Assembly (NCBI GenBank): GCA_938007965.1
Contig: CALLMH010000016.1
Location: 55,618-119,617 of the forward strand
Direction of reading: 5' to 3'
Origin: an uncultured Saprospiraceae bacterium
GTDB taxonomy: Bacteria; Bacteroidota; Bacteroidia; Chitinophagales; Saprospiraceae
Length of the DNA: 64,000 nucleotides
Part shown: in pieces, positions 27,368 through 35,952 of the stretch
Layout: the number at the start of each line of letters is the position of its first letter
How positions within the stretch are numbered: position 1 is the stretch's first letter
Notes under the pieces: generated by a model
The model's database searches: none
Told to the model about the DNA's origin: nothing
The model's input: only the letters and a program-made list of their open reading frames with translations
Made by a program: the position numbers and the translations under genes

Positions 27368-28358
27368 AGTAAGACATAAGATAATCCAATTCGGGCCTAG
27401 TAGTTTGTCGAGAAGACTAACGAAAAAGGAAACAAAATTAATGGGCTCAATGATAAAAAATCTCAAAATCATATCTGGAGAGAAAATTGTAATTTCCAAT
27501 ATTGAAATGAGAATAATAAAGTTTTCATCTGGAATAAAAATAATTGGGCACAAGGCAAATTTGATCGAACAAAAGATTTTTGGAAAACTAGCAAATAGCC
27601 TTGGGTTAGATAGCTCATATGTGAAAATTCTGATTGATTCTATAACTAGGTACAAATATCCTCATGTTGGAGGAGCTGTCTTATCAATGAATAGTTTAAA
27701 AGAAGAACGAAAAATGTTTCATCCTCAACAGACAAATTTTTTACTTGAAGAGGAATCAATAGATAAAGAGCTTAGAGACAAGGTCTCTAATCATTTTCAA
27801 CCAAAAGAAGGGTGGAAGTGTCTTGATGTTGGTGCATTTCTAGGTCATGGTGCAATGTGGTTAAGAGAAAGAATAGGCGAAAGTGGAGAAATAATATGCG
27901 TTGAGGCAAACGAGCACAATAGTTTAATAATTAAAGAAACAGTAAAGCAAAATAACTATACCAATATTTCAACGAGATATGCCGCAATATGGAGTTCAGC
28001 AAACGAGACAATTAGTTTTAATGTCAGTAATCGTCAGGCGAATTCAATAGATAACAATGTAACTCAAGGAACTCGAAAAGTTAACGTTCCTACTTATTCC
28101 ATTAAATTACTTACTGAGGAATTAGGACAAGCAGCTGACTTTATTTCTTTAACTGTAAATGGTGCAGAAATAGAAGCCATTGAAGGTATGTTAGATATGG
28201 ATAGAAGTCTACTGCCAAAAAGGATAATAGCACCAGCTTGGTATCCTAAAGATGGAGTATGTAGGATGGAGTATATTGTTCCTTTATTTGAAAAACTAGG
28301 ATACAATTTTGTAGCAACAAAAGGGAAGTTGACCTTTGCATGGTTAGAAGATCTATGA
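27351..28358 (+). CDS. FkbM-family SAM methyltransferase
   Basis: 335 residues. The C-terminal two thirds form a FkbM-type SAM methyltransferase: CLDVGAFLGHGAMWLRE (motif I), IICVEANEHNSLIIKE, NVPTYSIKLL and TVNGAEIEAIEGM, where the family usually reads D-x-E-G-x-E. The N-terminal ~100 residues are not recognisable. FkbM enzymes O-methylate sugars or polyketides. The last codons overlap the sulfotransferase start as ATGA, so translation of the two is probably coupled. Confidence 0.85.
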   Translation: MKILNKVRHKIIQFGPSSLSRRLTKKETKLMGSMIKNLKIISGEKIVISNIEMRIIKFSSGIKIIGHKANLIEQKIFGKLANSLGLDSSYVKILIDSITRYKYPHVGGAVLSMNSLKEERKMFHPQQTNFLLEEESIDKELRDKVSNHFQPKEGWKCLDVGAFLGHGAMWLRERIGESGEIICVEANEHNSLIIKETVKQNNYTNISTRYAAIWSSANETISFNVSNRQANSIDNNVTQGTRKVNVPTYSIKLLTEELGQAADFISLTVNGAEIEAIEGMLDMDRSLLPKRIIAPAWYPKDGVCRMEYIVPLFEKLGYNFVATKGKLTFAWLEDL

Positions 28359-29221
28359 TACAACGAGCGGCATTTAAAAAATGGATGACCAATTTATTGA
28401 ATGAGCCACCTAAATTGACATTCAATAGGATGCAAGTAAAGTTAGGACTTAAAAACTATACTAATTTTGAGTCGTATGTCTGGTGTTTATCAACAGGTAG
28501 AGTTGGAACTAAAACAATTTCAAAATTATTAGACATAGATTCATCAATCTTAAGTTTGCATGAGCCATCTCCTAAACTATTTGGGCTTAGTAAAATAGGT
28601 TACGACAACATAAGTGAAGAAGCTCTCTTGCAGGCTGTTTTAGCATGTAGGAGTGAAACGATTGGAGTTAGTCAAAAAACATATATGGAGTCTAGCCCAC
28701 ATCTCACTTTTTTAGCTCGAATGTTACAAAAAGGATTTAAAAACTCAAAATTTATTCACATTGTGAGGCATCCTCGTAAAGTGGTTGATAGTGGAGTAAA
28801 AAGAAACTGGTATTCTGGAAATAGAACTGATGAATGGAGAATTGAACCAAGTGAAAATGATCAATACTACTCAAAGTGGCAATCTATGGATTCAATCGAA
28901 AAAAATATATGGTCTTGGGTAAGAACCAATGAGTGGATTTTAGATTTTCAATTGAGTCAGCCACAGGATGATTTTCTTACAATAAGAAGTGAAGACCTCT
29001 TCTCAGGACAAAAGGATACTATAGAGCGGTTGTTTAAGTTCTGTGGAGTTGATGATTTTTCTGAACAAAAAGTAAACAAAGTACTCAGTAAGCGAATCAA
29101 CTCAAATATGAGCAATGGTATTACAGCGGGAAAAATCGTATGGAAACAAAAACATATTGACCTTCTAAATCATATGGGAAGAGAGCTTATTTTAAAATTT
29201 AACTATAATCTGGATTTCTAG
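28355..29221 (+). CDS. Sulfotransferase family protein (copy 2)
   Basis: 288 residues from the ATG that overlaps the upstream stop (ATGA); an in-frame ATG at 28340 is an alternative. STGRVGTKT at 46-54 matches the PAPS 5'-phosphosulfate loop, and FIHIVRHPRKVVDSGVKRNW matches the 3'-phosphate region. It aligns along its length with the sulfotransferase part of 11908-13092 (LSTGRxG[ST]KxIxKLL, then a SM-x3-E-x3-W-x-W region), so the two are paralogues. Its stop is directly followed by the GTG start of the deacetylase gene. Substrate and N- versus O-sulfation cannot be told. Confidence 0.83.
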   Translation: MIQRAAFKKWMTNLLNEPPKLTFNRMQVKLGLKNYTNFESYVWCLSTGRVGTKTISKLLDIDSSILSLHEPSPKLFGLSKIGYDNISEEALLQAVLACRSETIGVSQKTYMESSPHLTFLARMLQKGFKNSKFIHIVRHPRKVVDSGVKRNWYSGNRTDEWRIEPSENDQYYSKWQSMDSIEKNIWSWVRTNEWILDFQLSQPQDDFLTIRSEDLFSGQKDTIERLFKFCGVDDFSEQKVNKVLSKRINSNMSNGITAGKIVWKQKHIDLLNHMGRELILKFNYNLDF

Positions 29222-30589
29222 GTGAACCCAATATTACAAATTAATATTTCTAAACATTGTGCGGTCGAAAAACGATACATAATCGATTGGGTATTGGGAG
29301 AAGTATTAGGCCTTAAGTATATAATTGAAGAAAGTGAAATTCAAAGCAGTACTGAGATTATAAGAGGAAATAAAACATTATCTATATGCAGTTTTTTGTT
29401 TGATAAACTAGATAGCTCTTGGGGCTCAGAGATAATTTTAGAAGACTTGAATTGGAAGACTGATAATATAAATATTCTTGGGACTTTCGAATCCATAAGC
29501 ATCTTCACTCCTAAAGACAGACAAAGAAGAGATTCTAATATTCATATCCCTTACGATATTCTTGGGAGTATTTTTTGGTTCTTGTCAAGATATGAAGAGA
29601 TCCTCACAGATGATAATGATAAGCACGATAGGTTCAAATTGACAAATGCGCTCAATGGACAGAATGGTATGATCATGAGACCTTTTGTCAATGAATACAT
29701 TGATATTTTATGGAAGTGTATTTCTCGTTTGTGGCCCGATCTTATTCGAAAAAATAGAGAATTTACAATATATCCAAGTCATGATATAGACCACCCGTCA
29801 TTTTATTGGCAAAAGGGTCTAGTAGACATTTTTAAAAGCTGTGCGAAAGATCTTATCGTTTTTAAGAATGCTGTCAAAGCCACTGATAAGTTTATTAATT
29901 GGATGAAATATAGCTTGGCGTTACCCTCCAATGACGTATATGATAATTGTGATTGGATTATGGATCAGTCAGAAAAAAGAGGATTAATCTCGTCATTTTA
30001 TTATATTCCTATCCAAACTCATGCATTCGATCCATTTATGCCATTAGAGCATAGGATAGTGCAGAATCAATTGAAAAGCATATTAAAAAGAGGTCATATT
30101 ATAGGATATCATCCAGGTTACGAATCATACCAATCAAAACAAGTGATGAATGAAGGGCTTGCAAAACTTAAGTCTACTCTTAAATCCATAGAACCTAATG
30201 CTAAAATTATTGGAGGAAGGCAACATGTATTGCGTTATCGAACTTCTATAACAGAGCGTATTTTGGATGACTTAGGTCATGTGTATGACTCTACACTAGG
30301 CTATGCAGAGCATATAGGTTTTAGATGTGGCACTTGCTACGAATACCCTATGTACGATCTCATTAACAGGAAAAAACTTAGAATAAGACAAAGACCACTT
30401 TTACTTATGGATGTTTCATTAATAAGCAATAGATACATGTCTCTTAATTATGAAGATGCATATAATGAAGCTTCAAAAATAGTTTTTGAGTGTAAAAAAT
30501 ATAATGGAGACTTTACTATACTGTGGCACAATTCTGAGTTGGACACAAATGAAAAAACTGATTTGTATTTATCAATATTAGACGCATAA
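29222..30589 (+). CDS. Polysaccharide deacetylase-like protein (copy 2)
   Basis: 455 residues starting on a GTG with no gap after the sulfotransferase stop. Same architecture as 13080-14405: an N-terminal domain with VLGEVLGLKYII and MRPFVNEYIDILW, then a NodB-type domain with SHDID at 186-190, GHIIGYHPGYESYQ, GGRQHVLRYRT and GFRCGTCYEYPMYD. These parallel stretches in copy 1 closely but not identically. No signal peptide is seen. It probably deacetylates a sugar that the upstream enzyme then sulfates, which is inference from the repeated pairing. Confidence 0.82.
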   Translation: MNPILQINISKHCAVEKRYIIDWVLGEVLGLKYIIEESEIQSSTEIIRGNKTLSICSFLFDKLDSSWGSEIILEDLNWKTDNINILGTFESISIFTPKDRQRRDSNIHIPYDILGSIFWFLSRYEEILTDDNDKHDRFKLTNALNGQNGMIMRPFVNEYIDILWKCISRLWPDLIRKNREFTIYPSHDIDHPSFYWQKGLVDIFKSCAKDLIVFKNAVKATDKFINWMKYSLALPSNDVYDNCDWIMDQSEKRGLISSFYYIPIQTHAFDPFMPLEHRIVQNQLKSILKRGHIIGYHPGYESYQSKQVMNEGLAKLKSTLKSIEPNAKIIGGRQHVLRYRTSITERILDDLGHVYDSTLGYAEHIGFRCGTCYEYPMYDLINRKKLRIRQRPLLLMDVSLISNRYMSLNYEDAYNEASKIVFECKKYNGDFTILWHNSELDTNEKTDLYLSILDA

Positions 30590-30590
30590 T

Positions 30591-31784
30591 ATGAAAGTAG
30601 TATATATACATCATGCTTCGTCATACGGAGGATCTAGTCGGAGTCTTGGTATTTTACTGCCTCGATTGATGGAACTAGGCGTCGAACCACATATCATCTG
30701 TCCCAAAGGACTGTCAAGTCAATATTTCAAAAAGATAACTCCCAATGTTTATACCGCATCAAGTAGAGCTTTCCCTTTATTGATGACAGTAGCTGCTATG
30801 AAGAATAATGGATTTCATTTTTTTAGAAATCTTGCTATGAAGGGTAATGTTAAAGGGATAATTGAATTGGTAAAAACAATAAATCCTGATTTAGTACACT
30901 TCAATGAGTTAGGACTATCAATGATTGCGAAAGATGTCAAAAAATTAGGGATCCCTATTGTGATGCATGCGCGAACAATGCCACATAAGGGTTTTCCAAG
31001 ATTGAATAAATATGCAAATGATAAGATAAGAGAATATTGTGATCATTTAATATGTATCACAGGAAGTGTAAGTAATTGGCTAGTGGGAATAGAGAATAAA
31101 TCTATAATATATAACCCTATAGAATTTATTCCTGCACGTATGCCTTTTTCTAAGAATAAAAAACCATTGGTGTTCTTATCTCTATCAGCGATTCAAAAAA
31201 GCAAAGGGGTATACGATATCGCTGAGGCTGCAAAGATATTATTAAATGATAATCGGGTAATATTTAGAATAGCGGGTAGGATTTCTCTTAAAGAAAATGC
31301 GAAGCTTTCTTTCAAACAAAAATTAATGGAGTTTTTTGGCATCTTAGATTTCAATGCGGCTCAAAGATTACTTGATTTTATAAAGGAAAATAAATTAGAT
31401 AACTTAGAATTATTAGGACACGTCGATGATATTCATTCGGTACTAAAAGATACAGATGTAATGTTGGCCCCAATGCATTTAAATGCTCCGCCACGGAGTG
31501 TTTATGAAGCAGGAAAGTATGGTATACCCTCTATTTTATCTATGGAAGATAAAGTAGAGGATGTTATCAAAAATGAGGAGAGTGGTATAATAATAGATGA
31601 AGAATCACCAGAACAATTAGTATCAGCTATTCGAAAGTTTCTTGATAATCCGAATTTAATCGAGGAATACGGTAATAAAGCAAGAGAACGGATAATAGTA
31701 AATCATAATCAGCAAATTAATGCTAAAAAGGTACTCGATGTTTACATAAGTGTATTGAGTAATTACAAATCAAAAAAATCATAG
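30591..31784 (+). CDS. Glycosyltransferase family 4
   Basis: 397 residues, GT-B fold. The N-terminal acceptor domain starts VVYIHHASSYGGSSRSLGIL (the GGSSRSL loop is typical of GT4). The C-terminal donor domain has FLSLSAIQKSKGVYDIAEA and LLGHVDDIHSVLKDTDVMLAP. PRSVYEAGKYGIPSI replaces the usual E-x7-E region and retains one Glu. Donor and linkage are unknown. It follows the deacetylase gene by 1 bp. The 210 bp after it hold no gene or clear promoter that I can support. Confidence 0.86.
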   Translation: MKVVYIHHASSYGGSSRSLGILLPRLMELGVEPHIICPKGLSSQYFKKITPNVYTASSRAFPLLMTVAAMKNNGFHFFRNLAMKGNVKGIIELVKTINPDLVHFNELGLSMIAKDVKKLGIPIVMHARTMPHKGFPRLNKYANDKIREYCDHLICITGSVSNWLVGIENKSIIYNPIEFIPARMPFSKNKKPLVFLSLSAIQKSKGVYDIAEAAKILLNDNRVIFRIAGRISLKENAKLSFKQKLMEFFGILDFNAAQRLLDFIKENKLDNLELLGHVDDIHSVLKDTDVMLAPMHLNAPPRSVYEAGKYGIPSILSMEDKVEDVIKNEESGIIIDEESPEQLVSAIRKFLDNPNLIEEYGNKARERIIVNHNQQINAKKVLDVYISVLSNYKSKKS

Positions 31785-31994
31785 AGCAAACGTAATTTGT
31801 GTTTAATATTTTAATCGATGTTCTATTTAGATAGTTGAAGATAATACGCAGTTATGAAATAAAAGCGAAGTCAAATAGGACCCAATTGAATAGTATACGC
31901 TCTAGCGATTTGTGTGGATTGCAAAAAGTTAGTATGCTAAGCTTTAGACAATAATTTAATTCGGGTTTTCAGAAGTCAAATCATAAAATCAAAC

Positions 31995-33158
31995 TTGAAC
32001 GATACAAAAATACTCATCATACTTTCTGGCTACAGTAAGTCAGGAGTCGGAGAACAGTTTCTAGCTGCCATGCTAAGAAATCATAGTACTTCTTCGATAT
32101 GGAGATTTTCTCCTATTGTAGTATCTCAATCAAATGACAGTGGTATACATCCATACCCAGTAGAGACTCATCTTGTGCCTTATAGTAAATATCCAGGATT
32201 ATCTATGATGGCATTTCGAAAATTTAGAAGAACAAACTTATCGTATGCAGTGAAACGCATAAAAGCAACTGTGGCTGAGCATAAAATTGACACAGTGTGG
32301 GTATTCATGAACAGCTGGTATACCATTCAAATTGCAGCTGAGCTAGCGGACACAAGAATACCTTACGTCACCCATGTATGGGACTCTCCAGAATATTTGG
32401 CAAAGAAATCTTACTTTCCTTCTTTCGTAAAAAAGAAATTGATGTCGGATTTTAGTAAAGCTATGAAAGGAGCAGCTAGAGCCGTCACCGTAAGTAAAGC
32501 AATGACAGAGATATATCTCAGGGAGTATGGTGTTTCCTCGATTCCTATGGTATTTTGTCCGCCAAAAAGTTCCTGGAGAAAGTTTTTACCCAAATCTAAC
32601 GATAGACCTATTGAGGTCATCTTCGCAGGATCGTTGTATGCATATGCACAGTGGAATTCTTTTTTGGACGCTGTCGAATGGAATAATAAGAATGACCAAA
32701 AGAGAACAATAAATGTAACCTGTGTAGGAAATGTATCGCGGTGGGCGAAAAAAAGGAAATGGGTTAATTATCTGCCATTGCAGCCTATAGATAAAGCTGC
32801 AACTATGGTCAACAATGCAGATGTAGCCTATTTGCCCTATTGGATGGATAGAAGTCATGCACATTTCGTTAAGACTGCTTTTCCTGGGAAAATGTCTTTC
32901 TATATAGCATCCGGCACCCCGGTATTATTTCATGGACCTGTAGATTCTACACCGACAGAGTTTATTAATAGTAACAAGATAGGACAGACCTGCCATAGTA
33001 ATTTGAAAGAAGAGATCATTCAAAAAATCGAAGCTATATTTGCCCCTGATTTTATTTCATCTTTCAAAATTAATCAGGAGCGTACTTTAGCTGAAGTATT
33101 CCATCCTGATAGATGTGTAGAGATATTTAACAAAACATTGGAACAAGTCAAAAAATAA
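31995..33158 (+). CDS. Glycosyltransferase, GT-B-like
   Basis: 387 residues from a TTG start; I find no in-frame ATG upstream that fits. The N-terminal KILIILSGYSKSGVGEQFLA and TVWVFMNSWYTIQIAAELA followed by YVTHVWDSPEYLA look like the acceptor half. The C-terminal IEVIFAGSLYAYAQWNSFLDA and VNNADVAYLPYWMD look like the donor half of a GT4-like enzyme. SFYIASGTPVLFHGP is a typical late motif. The specific sugar is unknown. It lies alone between a 210-bp gap and the fnlA leader. Confidence 0.78.
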   Translation: MNDTKILIILSGYSKSGVGEQFLAAMLRNHSTSSIWRFSPIVVSQSNDSGIHPYPVETHLVPYSKYPGLSMMAFRKFRRTNLSYAVKRIKATVAEHKIDTVWVFMNSWYTIQIAAELADTRIPYVTHVWDSPEYLAKKSYFPSFVKKKLMSDFSKAMKGAARAVTVSKAMTEIYLREYGVSSIPMVFCPPKSSWRKFLPKSNDRPIEVIFAGSLYAYAQWNSFLDAVEWNNKNDQKRTINVTCVGNVSRWAKKRKWVNYLPLQPIDKAATMVNNADVAYLPYWMDRSHAHFVKTAFPGKMSFYIASGTPVLFHGPVDSTPTEFINSNKIGQTCHSNLKEEIIQKIEAIFAPDFISSFKINQERTLAEVFHPDRCVEIFNKTLEQVKK

Positions 33159-33263
33159 AGAGATTATAGCTTTCACCATTCAGAATCAACATGAATAAGC
33201 AATTTTTGAACTCATATCCAAACCCCAATACTGACACGAAATTTTAAAGAAAAAACTAAAAAC

Positions 33264-34268
33264 ATGTTTAAAGATAAAACACTACTGATTACTGGAGGAA
33301 CTGGATCATTTGGTAACGCAGTATTACGAAGATTCCTTCATTCTGATATTGGAGAAATCCGAGTATTTAGCAGAGACGAAAAGAAGCAGGACGATATGCG
33401 CAGAAAATTCTCTAGCGAAAAAATTAAGTATTATATAGGTGATGTAAGAGATGCCAATAGCATCAATGGTGCTATGAGAGGTGTTGATTTTGTGTTCCAT
33501 GCTGCGGCATTAAAACAAGTACCTTCTTGTGAGTTTTTTCCCATGGAGGCGGTAAAAACCAATGTCATTGGAGCTAATAATGTACTAGAAGCTGCGATCA
33601 ACAATGATGTCAAAAAAGTAGTCGTATTAAGTACCGATAAAGCTGTGTATCCTATCAATGCGATGGGCATGAGTAAAGCCATGATGGAGAAAACAATGGT
33701 AGCCAAATCAAGAACTTCATCAAATACTGTAATGTGTGGTACTAGATATGGTAATGTTATGGCTAGTAGAGGATCCGTTATTCCACTTTTCGTAGATCAA
33801 ATCAAGAAAGGAGGTGATATTACTATTACAGATCCTAAAATGACGAGATTTATGATGACACTTGATGATGCCGTTGATTTAGTTCTATTTGCATTTGAAA
33901 ATGCGAATTCTGGAGATATCTTCGTCCAAAAAGCTCCAGCAGCGACCATCGAAGTCTTAGCAAAAGCACTTAAAGAATTGTATAATGGAGATAATAATAT
34001 CAAAATTATAGGGACTCGACATGGCGAAAAACTCTACGAATCACTAGTGAATAGGGAAGATATGGTCAAAGCGGAAGATCTAGATGGGTATTACAGAATT
34101 CCAGCTGATAATCGAGATCTAAATTATGAACGTTACTTTTCAGAAGGAGAAGAAGATATATCCAAAGTAGAAGATTATCACTCTCATAATACACATAGAT
34201 TGGATGTGGAAGGTACTAAGAAATTATTATTGAAGTTAGATTTTATCAAAAAGGAAACGACAAAGTAA
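33264..34268 (+). CDS. fnlA: UDP-GlcNAc 4,6-dehydratase/5-epimerase (FnlA/CapE/WbjB)
   Basis: First enzyme of UDP-N-acetyl-L-fucosamine synthesis (334 residues). It is an SDR with GGTGSFGNAVLRRFL at the N-terminus, FSRDEKKQDDMR, FHAAALKQVPSCE, STDKAVYPINAMGMSKAMMEK (containing the catalytic region) and RYGNVMASRGSVIPLF, all standard for the CapE/FnlA group. fnlB and fnlC lie downstream, with a cupin gene inserted after fnlA. The leader contains a C-rich stretch (CCAAACCCCAATAC) faintly like the heptad repeats found further on. Confidence 0.95.
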   Translation: MFKDKTLLITGGTGSFGNAVLRRFLHSDIGEIRVFSRDEKKQDDMRRKFSSEKIKYYIGDVRDANSINGAMRGVDFVFHAAALKQVPSCEFFPMEAVKTNVIGANNVLEAAINNDVKKVVVLSTDKAVYPINAMGMSKAMMEKTMVAKSRTSSNTVMCGTRYGNVMASRGSVIPLFVDQIKKGGDITITDPKMTRFMMTLDDAVDLVLFAFENANSGDIFVQKAPAATIEVLAKALKELYNGDNNIKIIGTRHGEKLYESLVNREDMVKAEDLDGYYRIPADNRDLNYERYFSEGEEDISKVEDYHSHNTHRLDVEGTKKLLLKLDFIKKETTK

Positions 34269-34282
34269 CTCAATCCTAAACA

Positions 34283-34726
34283 ATGATTATTCAAGGCGGA
34301 ATACACCAAGATCCGAGAGGAAAAATTATTCATATAAATGATTTTGATATGGAACTGGTCAAAAGAATGTACCATTTTCACCAATCTGACGTAAGTATTA
34401 TCCGTGCTTGGCAAGGACATAAAAACGAGATGAAATGGATGCATTGTATAAAGGGAAGCTATGCCGTTCGTATCGTAGAGTTGGATAGTATTGATAAGCC
34501 ATCTAGATCACTATTACCGAAAGAATATACGCTTTCATCAAATAATTCTCAAGTACTACACATTCCTCCAAGACATGCCAATGGATTTAAAGCAATTGAG
34601 CCAAACTCCATCCTCATTGTATTTTCAAATATGAATGTAGAAGATTCTAATTCTGATTTGATAAGGTATGATCAAGAATATTGGGCAGGAAATTGGAATG
34701 AAACCCACAATGCCTTAACCTCGTAA
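34283..34726 (+). CDS. RmlC-like cupin, putative sugar epimerase/isomerase
   Basis: 147 residues with the pattern of dTDP-sugar 3,5-epimerases: DPRGKIIHINDF, an SIIRAWQGHKNEMKW core, LHIPPRHANGFKAIEP near the C-terminus and no membrane segment. The usual catalytic His-Asp pair of RmlC is not clearly conserved, since RAWQGHK stands where RGxHxQ is expected, so the reaction is uncertain. It lies between fnlA and fnlB, 14 bp after fnlA. Similar small cupins occur inside fnl/cap clusters. It may help epimerise the FucNAc intermediate or act on another sugar. Confidence 0.75.
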   Translation: MIIQGGIHQDPRGKIIHINDFDMELVKRMYHFHQSDVSIIRAWQGHKNEMKWMHCIKGSYAVRIVELDSIDKPSRSLLPKEYTLSSNNSQVLHIPPRHANGFKAIEPNSILIVFSNMNVEDSNSDLIRYDQEYWAGNWNETHNALTS

Positions 34727-34799
34727 GGAGAACTTTTAATTTCTACTCCCTTCAAGGTCGGGGTAAATAGAAATGCATCTCAAATCCAATAAAAGTAAT

Positions 34800-35906
34800 A
34801 TGAAAATAGGAATCACAGGACAACATGGTTTCATAGGAAAACATCTATATAATTACCTATCATTACAAGATGGAGTAGCACTAGTACCATTCGATAGAGC
34901 GTGCTTCGAAGACTCTGAGAAGATGAACTCATTCGTACAAACTTGCGACGTGATATATCACCTTGCAGCCATGAATCGGCATGAAGATCCACAAGTAATA
35001 TATGATACGAATGTACGACTAGTGAAAAACCTTATCGCAGCTTGTGAAAATACAAACAGCACACCATGGATTATCATATCTTCCTCTACGCAAGAAGATA
35101 ATAATAATCTATATGGAGACTCTAAGAAACATGGACGAGAATTGCTGGAATCATGGGCTCAGAAAAGTGGTGCTAAAACTACTGGAATGGTCATACCAAA
35201 TGTTTTTGGCCCTTTCGGCAAGCCATTTTATAATTCTGTCTTCGCGACCTTCTGCCATCAAGTAATCAATGGAGAACAACCTACCATCATCAGCGATGGA
35301 GATTTGAAATTGATATATGTAAATGAATTGTCAGAAGCATTATTTAAAGTTGTATCAGAAAATAAAACAGGTAGGCAGATAGTGAAGCATAATCATGAAT
35401 TGAAGGTTTCAGAACTGCTCTCAAAGCTGAATCACTATAAAGAAACATACCTAGAAAAAGGTAATTTCCCTGATCTAACGAATCCTACTGATTTAGCAAT
35501 GTTTAACAGTTTTAGATGCTACATCCCTACTAATTATTATCCGAGACCTTTTACTAAACATAGCGATGACAGAGGCTCATTTGTAGAGATTGTGCGAGCT
35601 GGGACTACTGGTCAATCTTCTTTCTCAACCACTGTGCCCGGGATCACAAGAGGGAATCACTTCCATACTAGAAAAGCAGAACGGTTTGCCGTAATAAAAG
35701 GAAGAGCTAGAATAGACTTAAGAAAAATAGATACTGAAGACATCATTTCATACGAGGTAAATGGAGATAACCCTAGCTATGTAGATATGCCCATATGGTA
35801 CACTCATAATATTACCAACATCGGAGACGAAGAACTTCTCACCATTTTCTGGATTAATGAACCCTATGACCCAGAAAATGCCGATACATATTTTGTAGGT
35901 GTTTAA
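34800..35906 (+). CDS. fnlB: UDP-2-acetamido-2,6-dideoxy-beta-L-talose 4-reductase-type enzyme (FnlB/CapF/WbjC)
   Basis: Bifunctional SDR-cupin protein (368 residues from ATG 34800). The N-terminal Rossmann motif is GITGQHGFIGKHL, and AAMNRHEDP and IVSSSTQ-like positions follow the CapF pattern. The C-terminal zinc-binding cupin (about 255-368) has HSDDRGSFVEIVR and RGNHFHTRKAERFAVIKG. It catalyses C3 epimerisation and C4 reduction in UDP-L-FucNAc synthesis. An in-frame ATG at 34773 would add nine residues not seen in the family, so the later start is preferred. The leader contains GGTCGGGGTAAA (34756-34767), also seen with one change at 56715. Confidence 0.93.
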   Translation: MKIGITGQHGFIGKHLYNYLSLQDGVALVPFDRACFEDSEKMNSFVQTCDVIYHLAAMNRHEDPQVIYDTNVRLVKNLIAACENTNSTPWIIISSSTQEDNNNLYGDSKKHGRELLESWAQKSGAKTTGMVIPNVFGPFGKPFYNSVFATFCHQVINGEQPTIISDGDLKLIYVNELSEALFKVVSENKTGRQIVKHNHELKVSELLSKLNHYKETYLEKGNFPDLTNPTDLAMFNSFRCYIPTNYYPRPFTKHSDDRGSFVEIVRAGTTGQSSFSTTVPGITRGNHFHTRKAERFAVIKGRARIDLRKIDTEDIISYEVNGDNPSYVDMPIWYTHNITNIGDEELLTIFWINEPYDPENADTYFVGV

Positions 35907-35952
35907 GCTATCCCAATCCCCCATCATCTAAAAACCCAAAACCAATCTAAAA

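Noticed and set aside
31785..31994. Promoter or small RNA in the 210-bp gap before the glycosyltransferase at 31995
   Set aside because: Only imperfect TAnTTTG-like strings were seen, with no matching -33 or clear stem; nothing could be supported.
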